This document shows positions 41,857-49,761 of a stretch of 64,000 nt of DNA, piece by piece. The position numbers were made by a program, and so were the translations under genes. This DNA is from JBFMFR01 sp040752025 (GTDB lineage: Bacteria > Chloroflexota > Anaerolineae > Anaerolineales > UBA4823): assembly GCA_040752025.1 (NCBI GenBank), contig JBFMFR010000004.1, positions 1 to 64,000 on the forward strand, given 5' to 3'. Every line of letters begins with the position of its first letter. Within the stretch, counting starts at the first letter, position 1. The notes beneath the pieces are model-generated. The model was not told the DNA's origin, made no database searches, and saw only the letters and a program-made list of their open reading frames with translations.

Positions 41857-43287
41857 TCAGGGCTGTGAATACTGCCGGAACAGGGCGAAGGCGATGACGG
41901 CTGCCCCGCCCAGGAGCAGCAGTGCACCCAGCGGGGTGCTCAGGTAGATGTCCAGGTTGTCTTGCAGCGTTTCCAGGTTGGCGCCTACCAGGCTCAAAAC
42001 CAGCAGGAACCCGCCCATCACAGCGTTGCGCCAACTGCCGCCCTTGAAAGCCCGCAGCAGCTCGGCCAGCCCGGGCAGCGCCAGCGCCAGGCCCAGGATC
42101 AGAAAAGGTTTCTCTTGGAAGGAAGTGTAATCCTCCCAGATGTAGAAATCGATGGTCAGCAGGATCAGGTTGAGCAGCATGCCGGCCGCGCCGAGCAAGA
42201 GCTGCAGCCAGCGCAAGGCGGGCGCCGCCCAGGCCCAGATCAGGCCGGCCGCGCAGCACACCAGGGCGAAGATTGACAGCGTGCGGCCCATCTGGTAGGG
42301 GTCGATGTAGGCGGAGAGCACCAGCAGCAAGCCGGTGAGGACCGCCAGGCTGCCCTGCACCACCAGCGTCCACCAGGTCGGCGGCCTGGCTGGTGTAGGG
42401 GCGGCTTTGGCCGCCGCGCCGGCGGCAGCCGGAGGCGCCAGATCCTGCGCCGGGTGAGTGACCACAGAGGGCTGCAGGGCCACGAAGACCCTGTGCAGCT
42501 CGGCCTTGAACGCGGCCACGCTCTGGTAACGCTGGTCGGGCATGATCTGCATGGCGTGCAGGATCACTTTCTCAATCTCGGCCGGCACCTTGGGGTTCAG
42601 GCTGCGCGGCGTGGGCAGCTCCTGCCCGGCCATGCGGGCGATGCTGTCGGTCGGCTCCTGCCCGGTGAGCAGGGCGTACAGGGTGGCTCCCAGGGCGTAC
42701 ACGTCGGTGCGCACATCGGTGGGCGCCTTGCCGTACTGCTCGAAGGGTGAATAACCGGGCGTGACGGCCCGCGCTCCCACGGTGGTGCGCAGCTTGGGGT
42801 CGAACTTCTTGGCGATGCCAAAGTCCACCAGGATCGCCTCGCCCTGCGGGTTGATCTTGATGTTGGCGGGCTTGATGTCGCGGTGGATCACCGGCTGGGG
42901 CTGGGCGTGCAGGTAGACCAGCGCCTCGCACACCTGCTCGATCCAGGCCAGCGCCTGGGCTTCGGGCAGCGGCCCGCCAGCCTGCTCGAGCTTCTCCTGC
43001 AAGTCCTGGCCTTCGATGAAATCCATCACCAGGTACTGGCCCTTGCCCGGGTCCTGGAAGTAATCCTTGACCTGGGGCAGGTTGGGGTGGCGCAGGCTGT
43101 ACAGCATCTGCGCCTCGCGGGCGAACTGGCGCTGCGCTTCGCTGCTGGTCTCGGTGTTATGTTTCACGGCGCACTGGGTTTGGAAGGTGGTATCCCAGGC
43201 GCGGTACACCGCCCCAAAACCGCCCTGCCCGAGCAGTTTGACGACGCGATAGCGGCTGTTGAGCACTTCTCCGGTTGAATGCGCCAT
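41857..43287 (-). CDS. Hanks-type Ser/Thr protein kinase with multi-helix membrane domain
   Basis: A 476-residue protein. The kinase domain has GQGGFGAVYRA, CAVKHN, VIHRDIKPANIKI, VDFGIAKKFD and GYSPFEQYGKAPTDVRTD. From about residue 305 there are six or seven membrane helices with short loops ending LFRQYSQP, so unlike its neighbour it has no external domain and may sense membrane state or partner with another membrane protein. GGAG precedes the ATG. It is the first gene of the run kinase, P1 peptidase, kinase. The N-lobe closely resembles the truncated copy at 102-479. Confidence 0.92.
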   Translation of the reverse strand: MAHSTGEVLNSRYRVVKLLGQGGFGAVYRAWDTTFQTQCAVKHNTETSSEAQRQFAREAQMLYSLRHPNLPQVKDYFQDPGKGQYLVMDFIEGQDLQEKLEQAGGPLPEAQALAWIEQVCEALVYLHAQPQPVIHRDIKPANIKINPQGEAILVDFGIAKKFDPKLRTTVGARAVTPGYSPFEQYGKAPTDVRTDVYALGATLYALLTGQEPTDSIARMAGQELPTPRSLNPKVPAEIEKVILHAMQIMPDQRYQSVAAFKAELHRVFVALQPSVVTHPAQDLAPPAAAGAAAKAAPTPARPPTWWTLVVQGSLAVLTGLLLVLSAYIDPYQMGRTLSIFALVCCAAGLIWAWAAPALRWLQLLLGAAGMLLNLILLTIDFYIWEDYTSFQEKPFLILGLALALPGLAELLRAFKGGSWRNAVMGGFLLVLSLVGANLETLQDNLDIYLSTPLGALLLLGGAAVIAFALFRQYSQP

Positions 43288-43334
43288 GTGTGTTACTCCA
43301 TAATCAGGTTTGTGTGCGTTGATTGACAGGTTGT

Positions 43335-43508
43335 TAACACGGAGATCACGGAGAAAACACGGAGATCATTGAGCTTTTTTATGTATCTTTGTGAACTTCG
43401 TGTACTTTGTGGTTCTTCTCCGTGTTCTCAGTATTTCTCCTCTTCCATTGTTTTTTTATCAGAAATCTCCGTGCGCTCCGTGGTTCTTCTCTGTGTTCTC
43501 CGTGTTTA
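43335..43508. repeat. CACGGAG/CTCCGTG dispersed repeat cluster
   Basis: AACACGGAGATCACGGAG is repeated imperfectly from 43335, then appears inverted (CTTCTCCGTGTTCTC, CTCCGTGCGCTCCGTGG, CTCTGTGTTCTCCGTG) up to 43508. Related strings are at 17485-17562 and about 61176. The right-hand part encodes the C-terminus of the nucleoside phosphorylase. Confidence 0.7.
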
Positions 43509-44259
43509 GAGTGGCAATAGCGCGCAGGATGACCTGTTGGGCGTCTAGCAGCGCCTGGCGCAGGGTCTCACCGCCGAAGCCGGGGCGCCACTCGTGCCAG
43601 ACTTCGTCGCTGACCACCAGCAGGTTGGCGGCGCGCACCTGGCGGTACTGCGCCAGGGTGAACATGGCCGAAGTTTCCATGTCAACGCCCAGCACGCCCT
43701 GCTCCCGGTAGGCCTCGATCTTGCTGACCAGCTCGCGGAAGGGGGCGTCGGTGGTCCAGTGCGGGCCGGTCGCGGCTGGCAAGCCCAGCTCGAGGGCGCA
43801 CTCGGCCAGATGTGCCGAAAGCTGCGGGTCAGCGCGGGCGGGCATCCCGTCCAGCGGGTAGTGTGTCGAAGTGCCCTCCTCAGAGATGCAGGTGGTGGGG
43901 ACGATCAGCGCTCCCAGCGGGGAGGAGGGCTGCAAGCCGCCGGCCATCCCCAGGCCGAGGAAGGCTTTTGCCCCGCAGGCGATCATCTCTTCCATGATCA
44001 AGACTGTGCCGGGCGCCCCGACGGGCATTTGCACGAAGCACACCGGCTGGCCCTGGTAAGCGCCGGTGAAGAAGGGCTGGCGCTCGCCGTACAGCCAGTG
44101 CGGCGAAGGCAGCGCCCCGGCGGCCTCGGCCAGGGCGAAGACCACCTCCCGCCACCAGGTGACCACCACCAGCGGCTTCACGCCGATCTGCTCGACGCTC
44201 ACGCCGCGCTGGCTGGTTGTGTGCTGGATGCTCATGTAGGGTTCGATTCGTGGGTGCAT
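43459..44259 (-). CDS. Nucleoside phosphorylase (uridine phosphorylase-like)
   Basis: A 266-residue protein. VGAPGTVLIMEEMIACGAKAFLGLGMAGGL is the phosphate-binding region, and GVLGVDMETSAMFTLAQ is the PNP/UDP-family signature with the ribose-binding Met-Glu. It cleaves nucleosides with phosphate to free base and ribose-1-phosphate. The last 15 residues (NTENTEKNHGAHGDF) and the stop are encoded by the CACGGAG repeat, not by family sequence. An internal Met at residue 9 is an alternative start; a GGAG lies 12 nt before the first. Confidence 0.85.
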   Translation of the reverse strand: MHPRIEPYMSIQHTTSQRGVSVEQIGVKPLVVVTWWREVVFALAEAAGALPSPHWLYGERQPFFTGAYQGQPVCFVQMPVGAPGTVLIMEEMIACGAKAFLGLGMAGGLQPSSPLGALIVPTTCISEEGTSTHYPLDGMPARADPQLSAHLAECALELGLPAATGPHWTTDAPFRELVSKIEAYREQGVLGVDMETSAMFTLAQYRQVRAANLLVVSDEVWHEWRPGFGGETLRQALLDAQQVILRAIATLNTENTEKNHGAHGDF

Positions 44260-44480
44260 GTTTGCGAGATTTCTCCATTATGGAGCAGGACAAGGGTCAG
44301 GGTCGCTCATCGCCAGCGCCCGAAATCAATGGTACGATCTACTGGCGCTGATCGAAGGCTGTTCCCAAAGAGGCAACCTTATTGTAGCCGATATTGGGCG
44401 AGATATACAAGGGCATGGCCGAGTCACATAGGATGGCATTTTTTGAATAAAAATATTAAATCGCAGTTTTTTTGAGGAAC

Positions 44481-44625
44481 GAAGGTGTAGGATGCAAGGT
44501 GCAAGATGCAAGTTAGAATGTAGAAATTATAAAGTGCAAGCTGCAAGGTGGGAATTAGAAGGCGCGGGGAAGGAAGTGCAAGGTGCAAGGTAGAAATTAG
44601 AAGGTATTGGGTAGAGGGTGGGTGC
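44481..44625. repeat. GCAAGGT/TAGAAATTAGAAGG heptamer-like repeats
   Basis: GATGCAAGGTGCAAGATGCAAG, AAGTGCAAGCTGCAAGG and AGTGCAAGGTGCAAGG alternate with TAGAAATTATAAAG, GGAATTAGAAGG and TAGAAATTAGAAGG. The unit is about 7 bp and imperfect. Purine-rich on this strand, with no coding potential. Confidence 0.65.
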
Positions 44626-44662
44626 ATAACCGTTTTTAGCACAGATGTTCGGGGAAGGCAAG

Positions 44663-44695
44663 GGGTTAAATGGGAAATCCCCCAAAGTTTAACCC
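44663..44695. other. Hairpin in the 44.3-44.8 kb spacer
   Basis: GGGTTAAA (44663-44670) and TTTAACCC (44688-44695) are perfectly complementary, and the loop contains a smaller GGGAAATCCC palindrome. It could be a terminator or a repeat remnant. Confidence 0.4.
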
Positions 44696-44768
44696 GTTGG
44701 GGGATGCGATGATTGGGCAGGCAGCGGCGGGAAGGCTTACCAGGCGCAGGCGGAGATGGCCTACAACC

Positions 44769-45830
44769 CTACAAAGCGACTGTACATCCTAACCCCGGCA
44801 CGTCGCTGGCCTCCAGCCAGCCATCTTCCAGGCGGAAGCCGGGCCGGGTCGGGTCGGCTTGCACGTCCAGGTAGCCGTCCAGGTCGCAGTAGCGCACGTT
44901 GGGGCTGCTCAGCGCCAGGCTCAGGCCGGCGGCGGTCAGCAGGGCCGGCTCGACCACGCAGCCGACCATGGTCGCCAGGCGGGCAGCGCTGGCGATGGCG
45001 TTGATCTGCTGGGCGCAGCGGAAGCCGCCGCAGGTGGCGATCTTGACGCTCAGGCCGTTGGCAGCGCGCTGCGAAGCCAGCTTGAGGGCCGATTCGGGCC
45101 CGGACAGGCTCTGGTCGGCGATGATGGGGATCGGGCTGGCGCGCGTCACCTGGCGCAGGGCCTCCAGATCATCGGCCGGGGTGGGCTGTTCGAGCATTTC
45201 CAGCTCGTCTTCCAGGGCGTTGGCGATCTCCAGGGCGTCGCGCACCGTGTAGCCGCCGTCGGCGTCCAGGCGCAGGGTGTGGTGCGGCAGGGCGCGGTGG
45301 ATGGCGCGCACCCGGCGCACGTCCTCTTCGGGGTCCAGGCCGCCCTTGATCTTGAGCATGCGGAAGCCCAGGCGGGCGCGGGCGTTGGCGACTTCCACGC
45401 TGTCTTGCAAGGAGGATAGCGGCACAGTGGCGGAGGTGGGGATGCGGCTGCGGAATCCGCCCAGCAGGCGGTAGAGCGGCAGCCCCGACACCAGCCCGAG
45501 CAGGTCGTGGAAGGCCAGGTCGAAGGCGCACAGCGCCGAGGGGGCCGCCCGGGCTGCCGGGGCCAACTGCGCCAGCGAGTATTCCAGATTGGTGGGGTGC
45601 AGGTCGGGGGCCATGTCGGCGCAAGCCTGGCAGGCGCGCAGCACCTGTTCGGGTTTTTCGCCGGTCAGGTGCGGGTGGCTGACGGCGCAGCCCCAGGCGT
45701 TGAGCCCTTCGTTGGTCTCGAGGCGCACGAAGATGGCGGTAATCTGTTTGATATCCGGCAGGCCAGCCATGCGAACAGGCTGGCGCAGTTGCAACTCGAG
45801 CGGAGTGACTTCTGCTTTCCTGATTTGCAT
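44769..45830 (-). CDS. Enolase-superfamily enzyme, dipeptide epimerase-like
   Basis: The ATG at 45830 (GAGGG 5 nt upstream) gives 353 residues starting MQIRKAEVTPLELQL. The barrel has the catalytic Lys pair in LKIKGGLD, metal ligands in RLDADGGYT, EMLEQPTP and IADQSLSG, the second-side Lys in SVKIATCGG, and a late DLDGYLD as in L-Ala-D/L-Glu epimerases. It probably epimerises a dipeptide, for instance one released from peptidoglycan; other mandelate-racemase-group reactions are possible. No partner peptidase is adjacent, though a P1 peptidase lies 3 kb away. Confidence 0.8.
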   Translation of the reverse strand: MQIRKAEVTPLELQLRQPVRMAGLPDIKQITAIFVRLETNEGLNAWGCAVSHPHLTGEKPEQVLRACQACADMAPDLHPTNLEYSLAQLAPAARAAPSALCAFDLAFHDLLGLVSGLPLYRLLGGFRSRIPTSATVPLSSLQDSVEVANARARLGFRMLKIKGGLDPEEDVRRVRAIHRALPHHTLRLDADGGYTVRDALEIANALEDELEMLEQPTPADDLEALRQVTRASPIPIIADQSLSGPESALKLASQRAANGLSVKIATCGGFRCAQQINAIASAARLATMVGCVVEPALLTAAGLSLALSSPNVRYCDLDGYLDVQADPTRPGFRLEDGWLEASDVPGLGCTVAL

Positions 45831-45870
45831 GTTTCCCTCGCAAGGTTGGGTTAGACCTGGCGGGCCTGGC

Positions 45871-45885
45871 AAACCTGTCAGGTCT
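45871..45885. repeat. AAACCTGTCAGGTCT repeat, copy 1
   Basis: The same 15 bp recurs at 61316-61330, and its exact complement lies at 61235-61249. It sits in the divergent promoter region between the epimerase and the propeller lipoprotein genes. Confidence 0.6.
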
Positions 45886-45949
45886 GCTATTCCAATCCAA
45901 ATAGTATATCATACGCCAGGTGGTAAAATATCTTCGGCTCGTGCAGATC

Positions 45950-47485
45950 ATGTTCAAAGCGCTTACTTTCCTGTCCCGCGGGGCCCTGGCCGGCCTGGCG
46001 GTATTCTTATGGGTTGCGGCATGCAGCCCGAGCGTGGTCACCGTCCCGGACTACGCCGTCCTGGAAGCGCGCCCGGAGCTGCTCCCCGCGCTTACGGCAA
46101 CCACACTGCTGCCCCAGCCAGGTGAACTGGCGACAGAGGTAGGCTTTTGGCCGACTACACCGCCGGTCACCCCGCCAGGACTGCCCGAGCAGGTTCCCTC
46201 CGTGGCGATCACGCCCACGCCCACCCGGCGCTGGGCGCCGCCGCCGACCTTCACGCCCTGGCCGACGCGTACGCCGCTGCCCGAGCACACCAGCGACCTG
46301 CTGTATTTATCCGACGAGCGCCTGATGCGCTGGGACCACGTCACCGGATACGCCGTGACCCTGGCCGAAGGGGTGGCGGCTTATACCGCCAGCGCCGACG
46401 GGCGGCGTGTGGCCCTGCTGCGCGCCCACAACGTAGCCGCTAACGGCGTGGCCCTGTACGACCTGGACCTGCTGGACTTCAGCAGTGGGCGGCTGACCTC
46501 GCTGGCGCAGCAAGTATCCCGGATGTACGGGCTGGCATTCTCGCCCAACGCGGCCTGGATCGCCTACACCAGCCAGCCCGATGGCGGCCAGGTGCAGATC
46601 ATCCCTGGGACTGCACCGGGAGAAGCGCTCGACCTGGGGGCCTGCCAGCAAGCGCAGGAGGTGCAGTGCGCCCAACTGGTCTGGTCCCCCGACAGCCGCA
46701 GTATTTTATGGAGCAGCGCCGACGGCCTGTGGCTGGCGGAGGTCGAGAAGCGCGCCAGCCGCCTGGTGCACCCCGCCCAGGTGGAGGTAATCGACCCCAA
46801 GGGCGAGACCACGCGCCTGCCGGTGGCTTTCAACCTGGAGGACTGGTCGCCCGCCGGGCGCTACGTGTTGGTGCAGGTCCTGCCGTCAGCCAACGGCGTG
46901 CGCTGGAAGAGCGTGCTGGACACGCGCCTGGGCCGCCTGACGCGTGTGCCCGGCTCGGACGAGATGGGCGATCGCCTGGTCGGGCTGACCTGGACCTCCG
47001 AAGGCGGCTTGCTGCTGGCCAACGGCGGCGACCCGGCCCAGCGCACTGCACCCTTCGTACAGTTATGGTCGGTGGTGCCCACCAGCCCTGAGATGTTCAT
47101 CTCCGTTAAGTTTTTCGAACTGCACTCGCTGGATTTCCCGCCGCTGTCTTCTGAAGATGGGAAAGGCGTGTCATATTGCCTGGGCTGGCTGGCGCCGCGC
47201 CCGGATGGGCTTTTCGGCCTGGGCATGCTGGTGCCCGGCACCACCAACGCCGCGGTGCTGTTCGAATTGGAACTGGAACACGGGCGCTTGAAGCGCCTGT
47301 TGGAGCTGCCTTACGATACGACCCTGGTGACGTGGTCGCCGGACGGCCGGGGGGCGCTGGTGCAGGGCAGCCACACCCAGGTGCTGTTCGCTGACCTGGA
47401 AGCCGGCCGTTATTACGACCTGCGCCCGATGCTGGGCGACCGGGCGCACAGTTTCACCTGGCTGCCGCCGGCGCGGCGGGCCTGA
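45950..47485 (+). CDS. Lipoprotein with TolB/WD40-like beta-propeller
   Basis: From the ATG at 45950 the 511-residue product starts MFKALTFLSRGALAGLAVFLWVAACS, a lipoprotein signal with lipobox VAAC. A Pro/Thr linker (to about 110) is followed by blades of the SPDSRS or SADGRR type (YTASADGRRVALLR, FSPNAAWIAYTS, WSPDSRSILWSS, WSPDGRGALVQGS). It is probably a surface propeller that binds protein or ligand. A GTG at 45920 could extend it by ten residues. It ends 29 bp before the membrane-subunit operon and may be cotranscribed with it. Confidence 0.75.
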   Translation: MFKALTFLSRGALAGLAVFLWVAACSPSVVTVPDYAVLEARPELLPALTATTLLPQPGELATEVGFWPTTPPVTPPGLPEQVPSVAITPTPTRRWAPPPTFTPWPTRTPLPEHTSDLLYLSDERLMRWDHVTGYAVTLAEGVAAYTASADGRRVALLRAHNVAANGVALYDLDLLDFSSGRLTSLAQQVSRMYGLAFSPNAAWIAYTSQPDGGQVQIIPGTAPGEALDLGACQQAQEVQCAQLVWSPDSRSILWSSADGLWLAEVEKRASRLVHPAQVEVIDPKGETTRLPVAFNLEDWSPAGRYVLVQVLPSANGVRWKSVLDTRLGRLTRVPGSDEMGDRLVGLTWTSEGGLLLANGGDPAQRTAPFVQLWSVVPTSPEMFISVKFFELHSLDFPPLSSEDGKGVSYCLGWLAPRPDGLFGLGMLVPGTTNAAVLFELELEHGRLKRLLELPYDTTLVTWSPDGRGALVQGSHTQVLFADLEAGRYYDLRPMLGDRAHSFTWLPPARRA

Positions 47486-47514
47486 ACTCCTGACCCTGCG
47501 AAACGAAGCTGGTT

Positions 47515-49122
47515 GTGATCGCTTACCTGACCATCCCGTTCCTGCTGTTCACACCGCTGCTGATCTTGATCCTGCGGGTGATGCGCCCGCGCTTCCGGGC
47601 TTTCTGGCTGCTGTCGGCGCTGGCCGGGCTGGCGGCCTGGGTGACGCTGCTGCTCTCGCTTTCCCGGCTGCCGTTCAGCCTGCCGCTGGTGACCTGGAGG
47701 CCGGAGGAGCTTTTCCCGGCAGCGCCGGTGCTGATCTGGGATGCGGTCTCCTGGCCCTTCGCACTGGCCCTGGCGACCCTGGCCCTGGCAAGCGTGCTCA
47801 CCGACCTGGCCCGCCCGGAGCGCACCGCTGGCGGCATCGCCGATTGGGCCGCCTGGGCCAGCGCCCTGACCCTGGGTGGGCTGGGGATCCTGGCGACTCT
47901 ATCGGGCAATTTGCTCTCCGTGCTGCTGGCCTGGTCGGCGCTCGACCTGGTGGAGATTGCCGTCTGGCTGGCGCTGGTGCGCTCCAGCGAGGGGCGCGAG
48001 CAGGCCGTGGTGGCATTCTCGGGCCGGCTGGCGGGTACTGTAGGGGTGCTGTGGGCCGGCATGCTGGCGCAGGCGCAGGGCCTGCCCCTGTCTTTCGAAG
48101 AACTGCCAGCGCAGATCAGCACCGTTCTGCTGGTGGCCAGCGGGCTGCGCCTGGGCGTGCTGCCGATCAGCGCGCCGCTCTCGCAAGACCTGATCCCGCG
48201 CCGTTCGGTAGGGGTCCTGCTGCGCCTGGCGCCAGCCGCGGCCGTGCTGCCTGTGCTGGTGCGCAGCGGGATTGTGGGCGCGGCTTCGCCCTGGCTGCCG
48301 CTGATCTTCGCCGTGGCCGGCCTGGCGGCGCTGTACGGCGGCCTGTCCTGGGCGGGCGCGGCGGACGAGCACCAGGCGCAGGGCTACTGGTTGCTGGGCA
48401 TGTCGGCCCTGGCGCTGGGGGCGGCGGCGCGCGGCCAGCCGGCTGCCTGCCAGGCCTGGGGGCTGGCGCTGCTGCTGCCCGGCGGCTTATTGCTGCTCTC
48501 CACGGCGCGCCGGCGCGCCCTGCTGCCATTCCTGCTCCTGGGCTGGCTGGGCATGTCCGCCCTGCCGTTCACCCCGGCCTGGCGCGGCCTGAGCCTGTAT
48601 GCGCCGCCCTTCCCCTGGTTGGGGGTGACTTTCTTGATCGCCCAGGCTGCCCTGGCGGCGGGTTACCTGCGCCACGCACTGCGCCAGGCTGCGCCGCTGG
48701 AGGGCCTGGAGCGCTGGGTGTGGCTGGTGTACCCCTGGGGAATGCTGGTGATCGTGCTGGTGGACCTGGCCCTGGCCTGGTGGGGCCGCCCGGCTGGCCC
48801 GCTGGCCCGGCCCGGATTGTGGGTGGAGGCTTACCCCGGCTGGCTGGCTTCCTGGCCCGGGTGGGCCAGCGCGGCGTTGGCGGTGGTTTTTGGCGTGTGG
48901 CGCAGGCGCGGGCATAAAGTCTCGCCGCGTTTATTGGGCGGGGCGCGGCGCTTTCTGTCGATCCAATGGTTCTACCGGCTGTTGTGGGGCGTTTATTACG
49001 CCCTGCGGCGGGCGGCGTTCTTCGCCAGCGCCAACCTGGAAGGCCAGGCGGGAGTCCTGTGGGCTCTGCTGCTGTTGATCCTGCTGCTTTCCCTGTTCTT
49101 CCAGATGGGGTTGGGAGCCTGA
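47515..49122 (+). CDS. Complex I/Mrp antiporter-like membrane subunit (NuoL/M/N family)
   Basis: A 535-residue protein, almost wholly hydrophobic, with about 14 helices. LSGNLLSVLLAWSALDLVEIAVWLALVRSSE and GLRLGVLPISAPL are the recognisable antiporter-family segments; the Glu in LDLVEIAV is in the position of a proton-channel acid. Several family residues are poorly conserved, so it is divergent. It is the first of three membrane subunits spaced by 3 nt and -4 nt. Start GTG with only a weak ribosome binding site. It probably conducts protons or sodium as part of a small complex. Confidence 0.65.
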   Translation: MIAYLTIPFLLFTPLLILILRVMRPRFRAFWLLSALAGLAAWVTLLLSLSRLPFSLPLVTWRPEELFPAAPVLIWDAVSWPFALALATLALASVLTDLARPERTAGGIADWAAWASALTLGGLGILATLSGNLLSVLLAWSALDLVEIAVWLALVRSSEGREQAVVAFSGRLAGTVGVLWAGMLAQAQGLPLSFEELPAQISTVLLVASGLRLGVLPISAPLSQDLIPRRSVGVLLRLAPAAAVLPVLVRSGIVGAASPWLPLIFAVAGLAALYGGLSWAGAADEHQAQGYWLLGMSALALGAAARGQPAACQAWGLALLLPGGLLLLSTARRRALLPFLLLGWLGMSALPFTPAWRGLSLYAPPFPWLGVTFLIAQAALAAGYLRHALRQAAPLEGLERWVWLVYPWGMLVIVLVDLALAWWGRPAGPLARPGLWVEAYPGWLASWPGWASAALAVVFGVWRRRGHKVSPRLLGGARRFLSIQWFYRLLWGVYYALRRAAFFASANLEGQAGVLWALLLLILLLSLFFQMGLGA

Positions 49123-49125
49123 CCG

Positions 49126-49761
49126 ATGCAGATTGCTTCCCTGGCCCTCCCGGCGGCTTTGCTGGTCTCGTTCACCTCGTTGGCTTTGTTCATTGTCGTC
49201 GACTGGCGCTGGAACACGGTGCTGCTGGCCGTGCAGTACGTGGGCGTGTTCGCCCTGGTCGCCACCCAGTGGCCGCCGGCCATGGCCGTCACCAAGCTGA
49301 TCGCCGGCTGGATGGCCGGGGCGGTGCTGGGCCTGGCGATCAACAGCACTCCAGAGCTGAACCAGGCGCTGCGCCCGGCCCCCCCGGCATCCGGGCGGCG
49401 GTTGTCCGCATGGCGCTACGTGTCGGTGGGCCACAGCTTCTATCTGCTGGCGGCGGTGCTGGTGGCCCTGGCGGCTTTCTCCCGCCTGGAGCGGCTGCCG
49501 CAGTGGATCCCGGGATTAGGCAAGGAGGCCGCCTGGGCCGGCCTGATCCTGGTCGGGATGGGGCTGCTCAAGCTGGGTTTCACCACAAACCCTTACCAGG
49601 TCATCCTGGGCCTGCTGGTGAGCCTGTCTGGCTTCGAAATTCTGTACGCCGCGGCGCAGTCCTCGCTGTTGGTAGCGGGTCTGCTGTCTGGGGTCACCCT
49701 GGCGCTGGCGTTGGTAGGCGCTTACCTGCTGGTGGCGCCTTCCATGGAGGAGACAGGGTGA
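49126..49761 (+). CDS. Small NuoK/MrpC-like membrane subunit
   Basis: A 211-residue protein with about six helices. The C-terminal half (LKLGFTTNPYQVILGLLVSLSGFEILY...ALALVGAYLLV) follows the three-helix NuoK/MrpC layout, with an acid (Glu) in the second helix. The N-terminal half resembles the small extra subunits of Mrp/Mbh complexes. GGGAG precedes the ATG. The gene sits between two large antiporter-like subunits, as nuoK does among nuoL/M/N, which supports the assignment. Confidence 0.6.
   Translation: MQIASLALPAALLVSFTSLALFIVVDWRWNTVLLAVQYVGVFALVATQWPPAMAVTKLIAGWMAGAVLGLAINSTPELNQALRPAPPASGRRLSAWRYVSVGHSFYLLAAVLVALAAFSRLERLPQWIPGLGKEAAWAGLILVGMGLLKLGFTTNPYQVILGLLVSLSGFEILYAAAQSSLLVAGLLSGVTLALALVGAYLLVAPSMEETG

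Larger units (their letters stand above)
44260..44768. other. 509-bp gene-free spacer with repeats
   Basis: No convincing gene on either strand. The part from 44260 to 44460 shows nothing recognisable and becomes AT-rich. A GCAAGGT-type heptamer repeat lies at 44481-44625 and a hairpin (GGGTTAAA/TTTAACCC) at 44663-44695. It separates two reverse-strand genes. Confidence 0.6.

Noticed and set aside
44260..44480. Short ORFs in the 44.3-kb spacer
   Set aside because: They are short, lack ribosome binding sites and give no protein-like composition.
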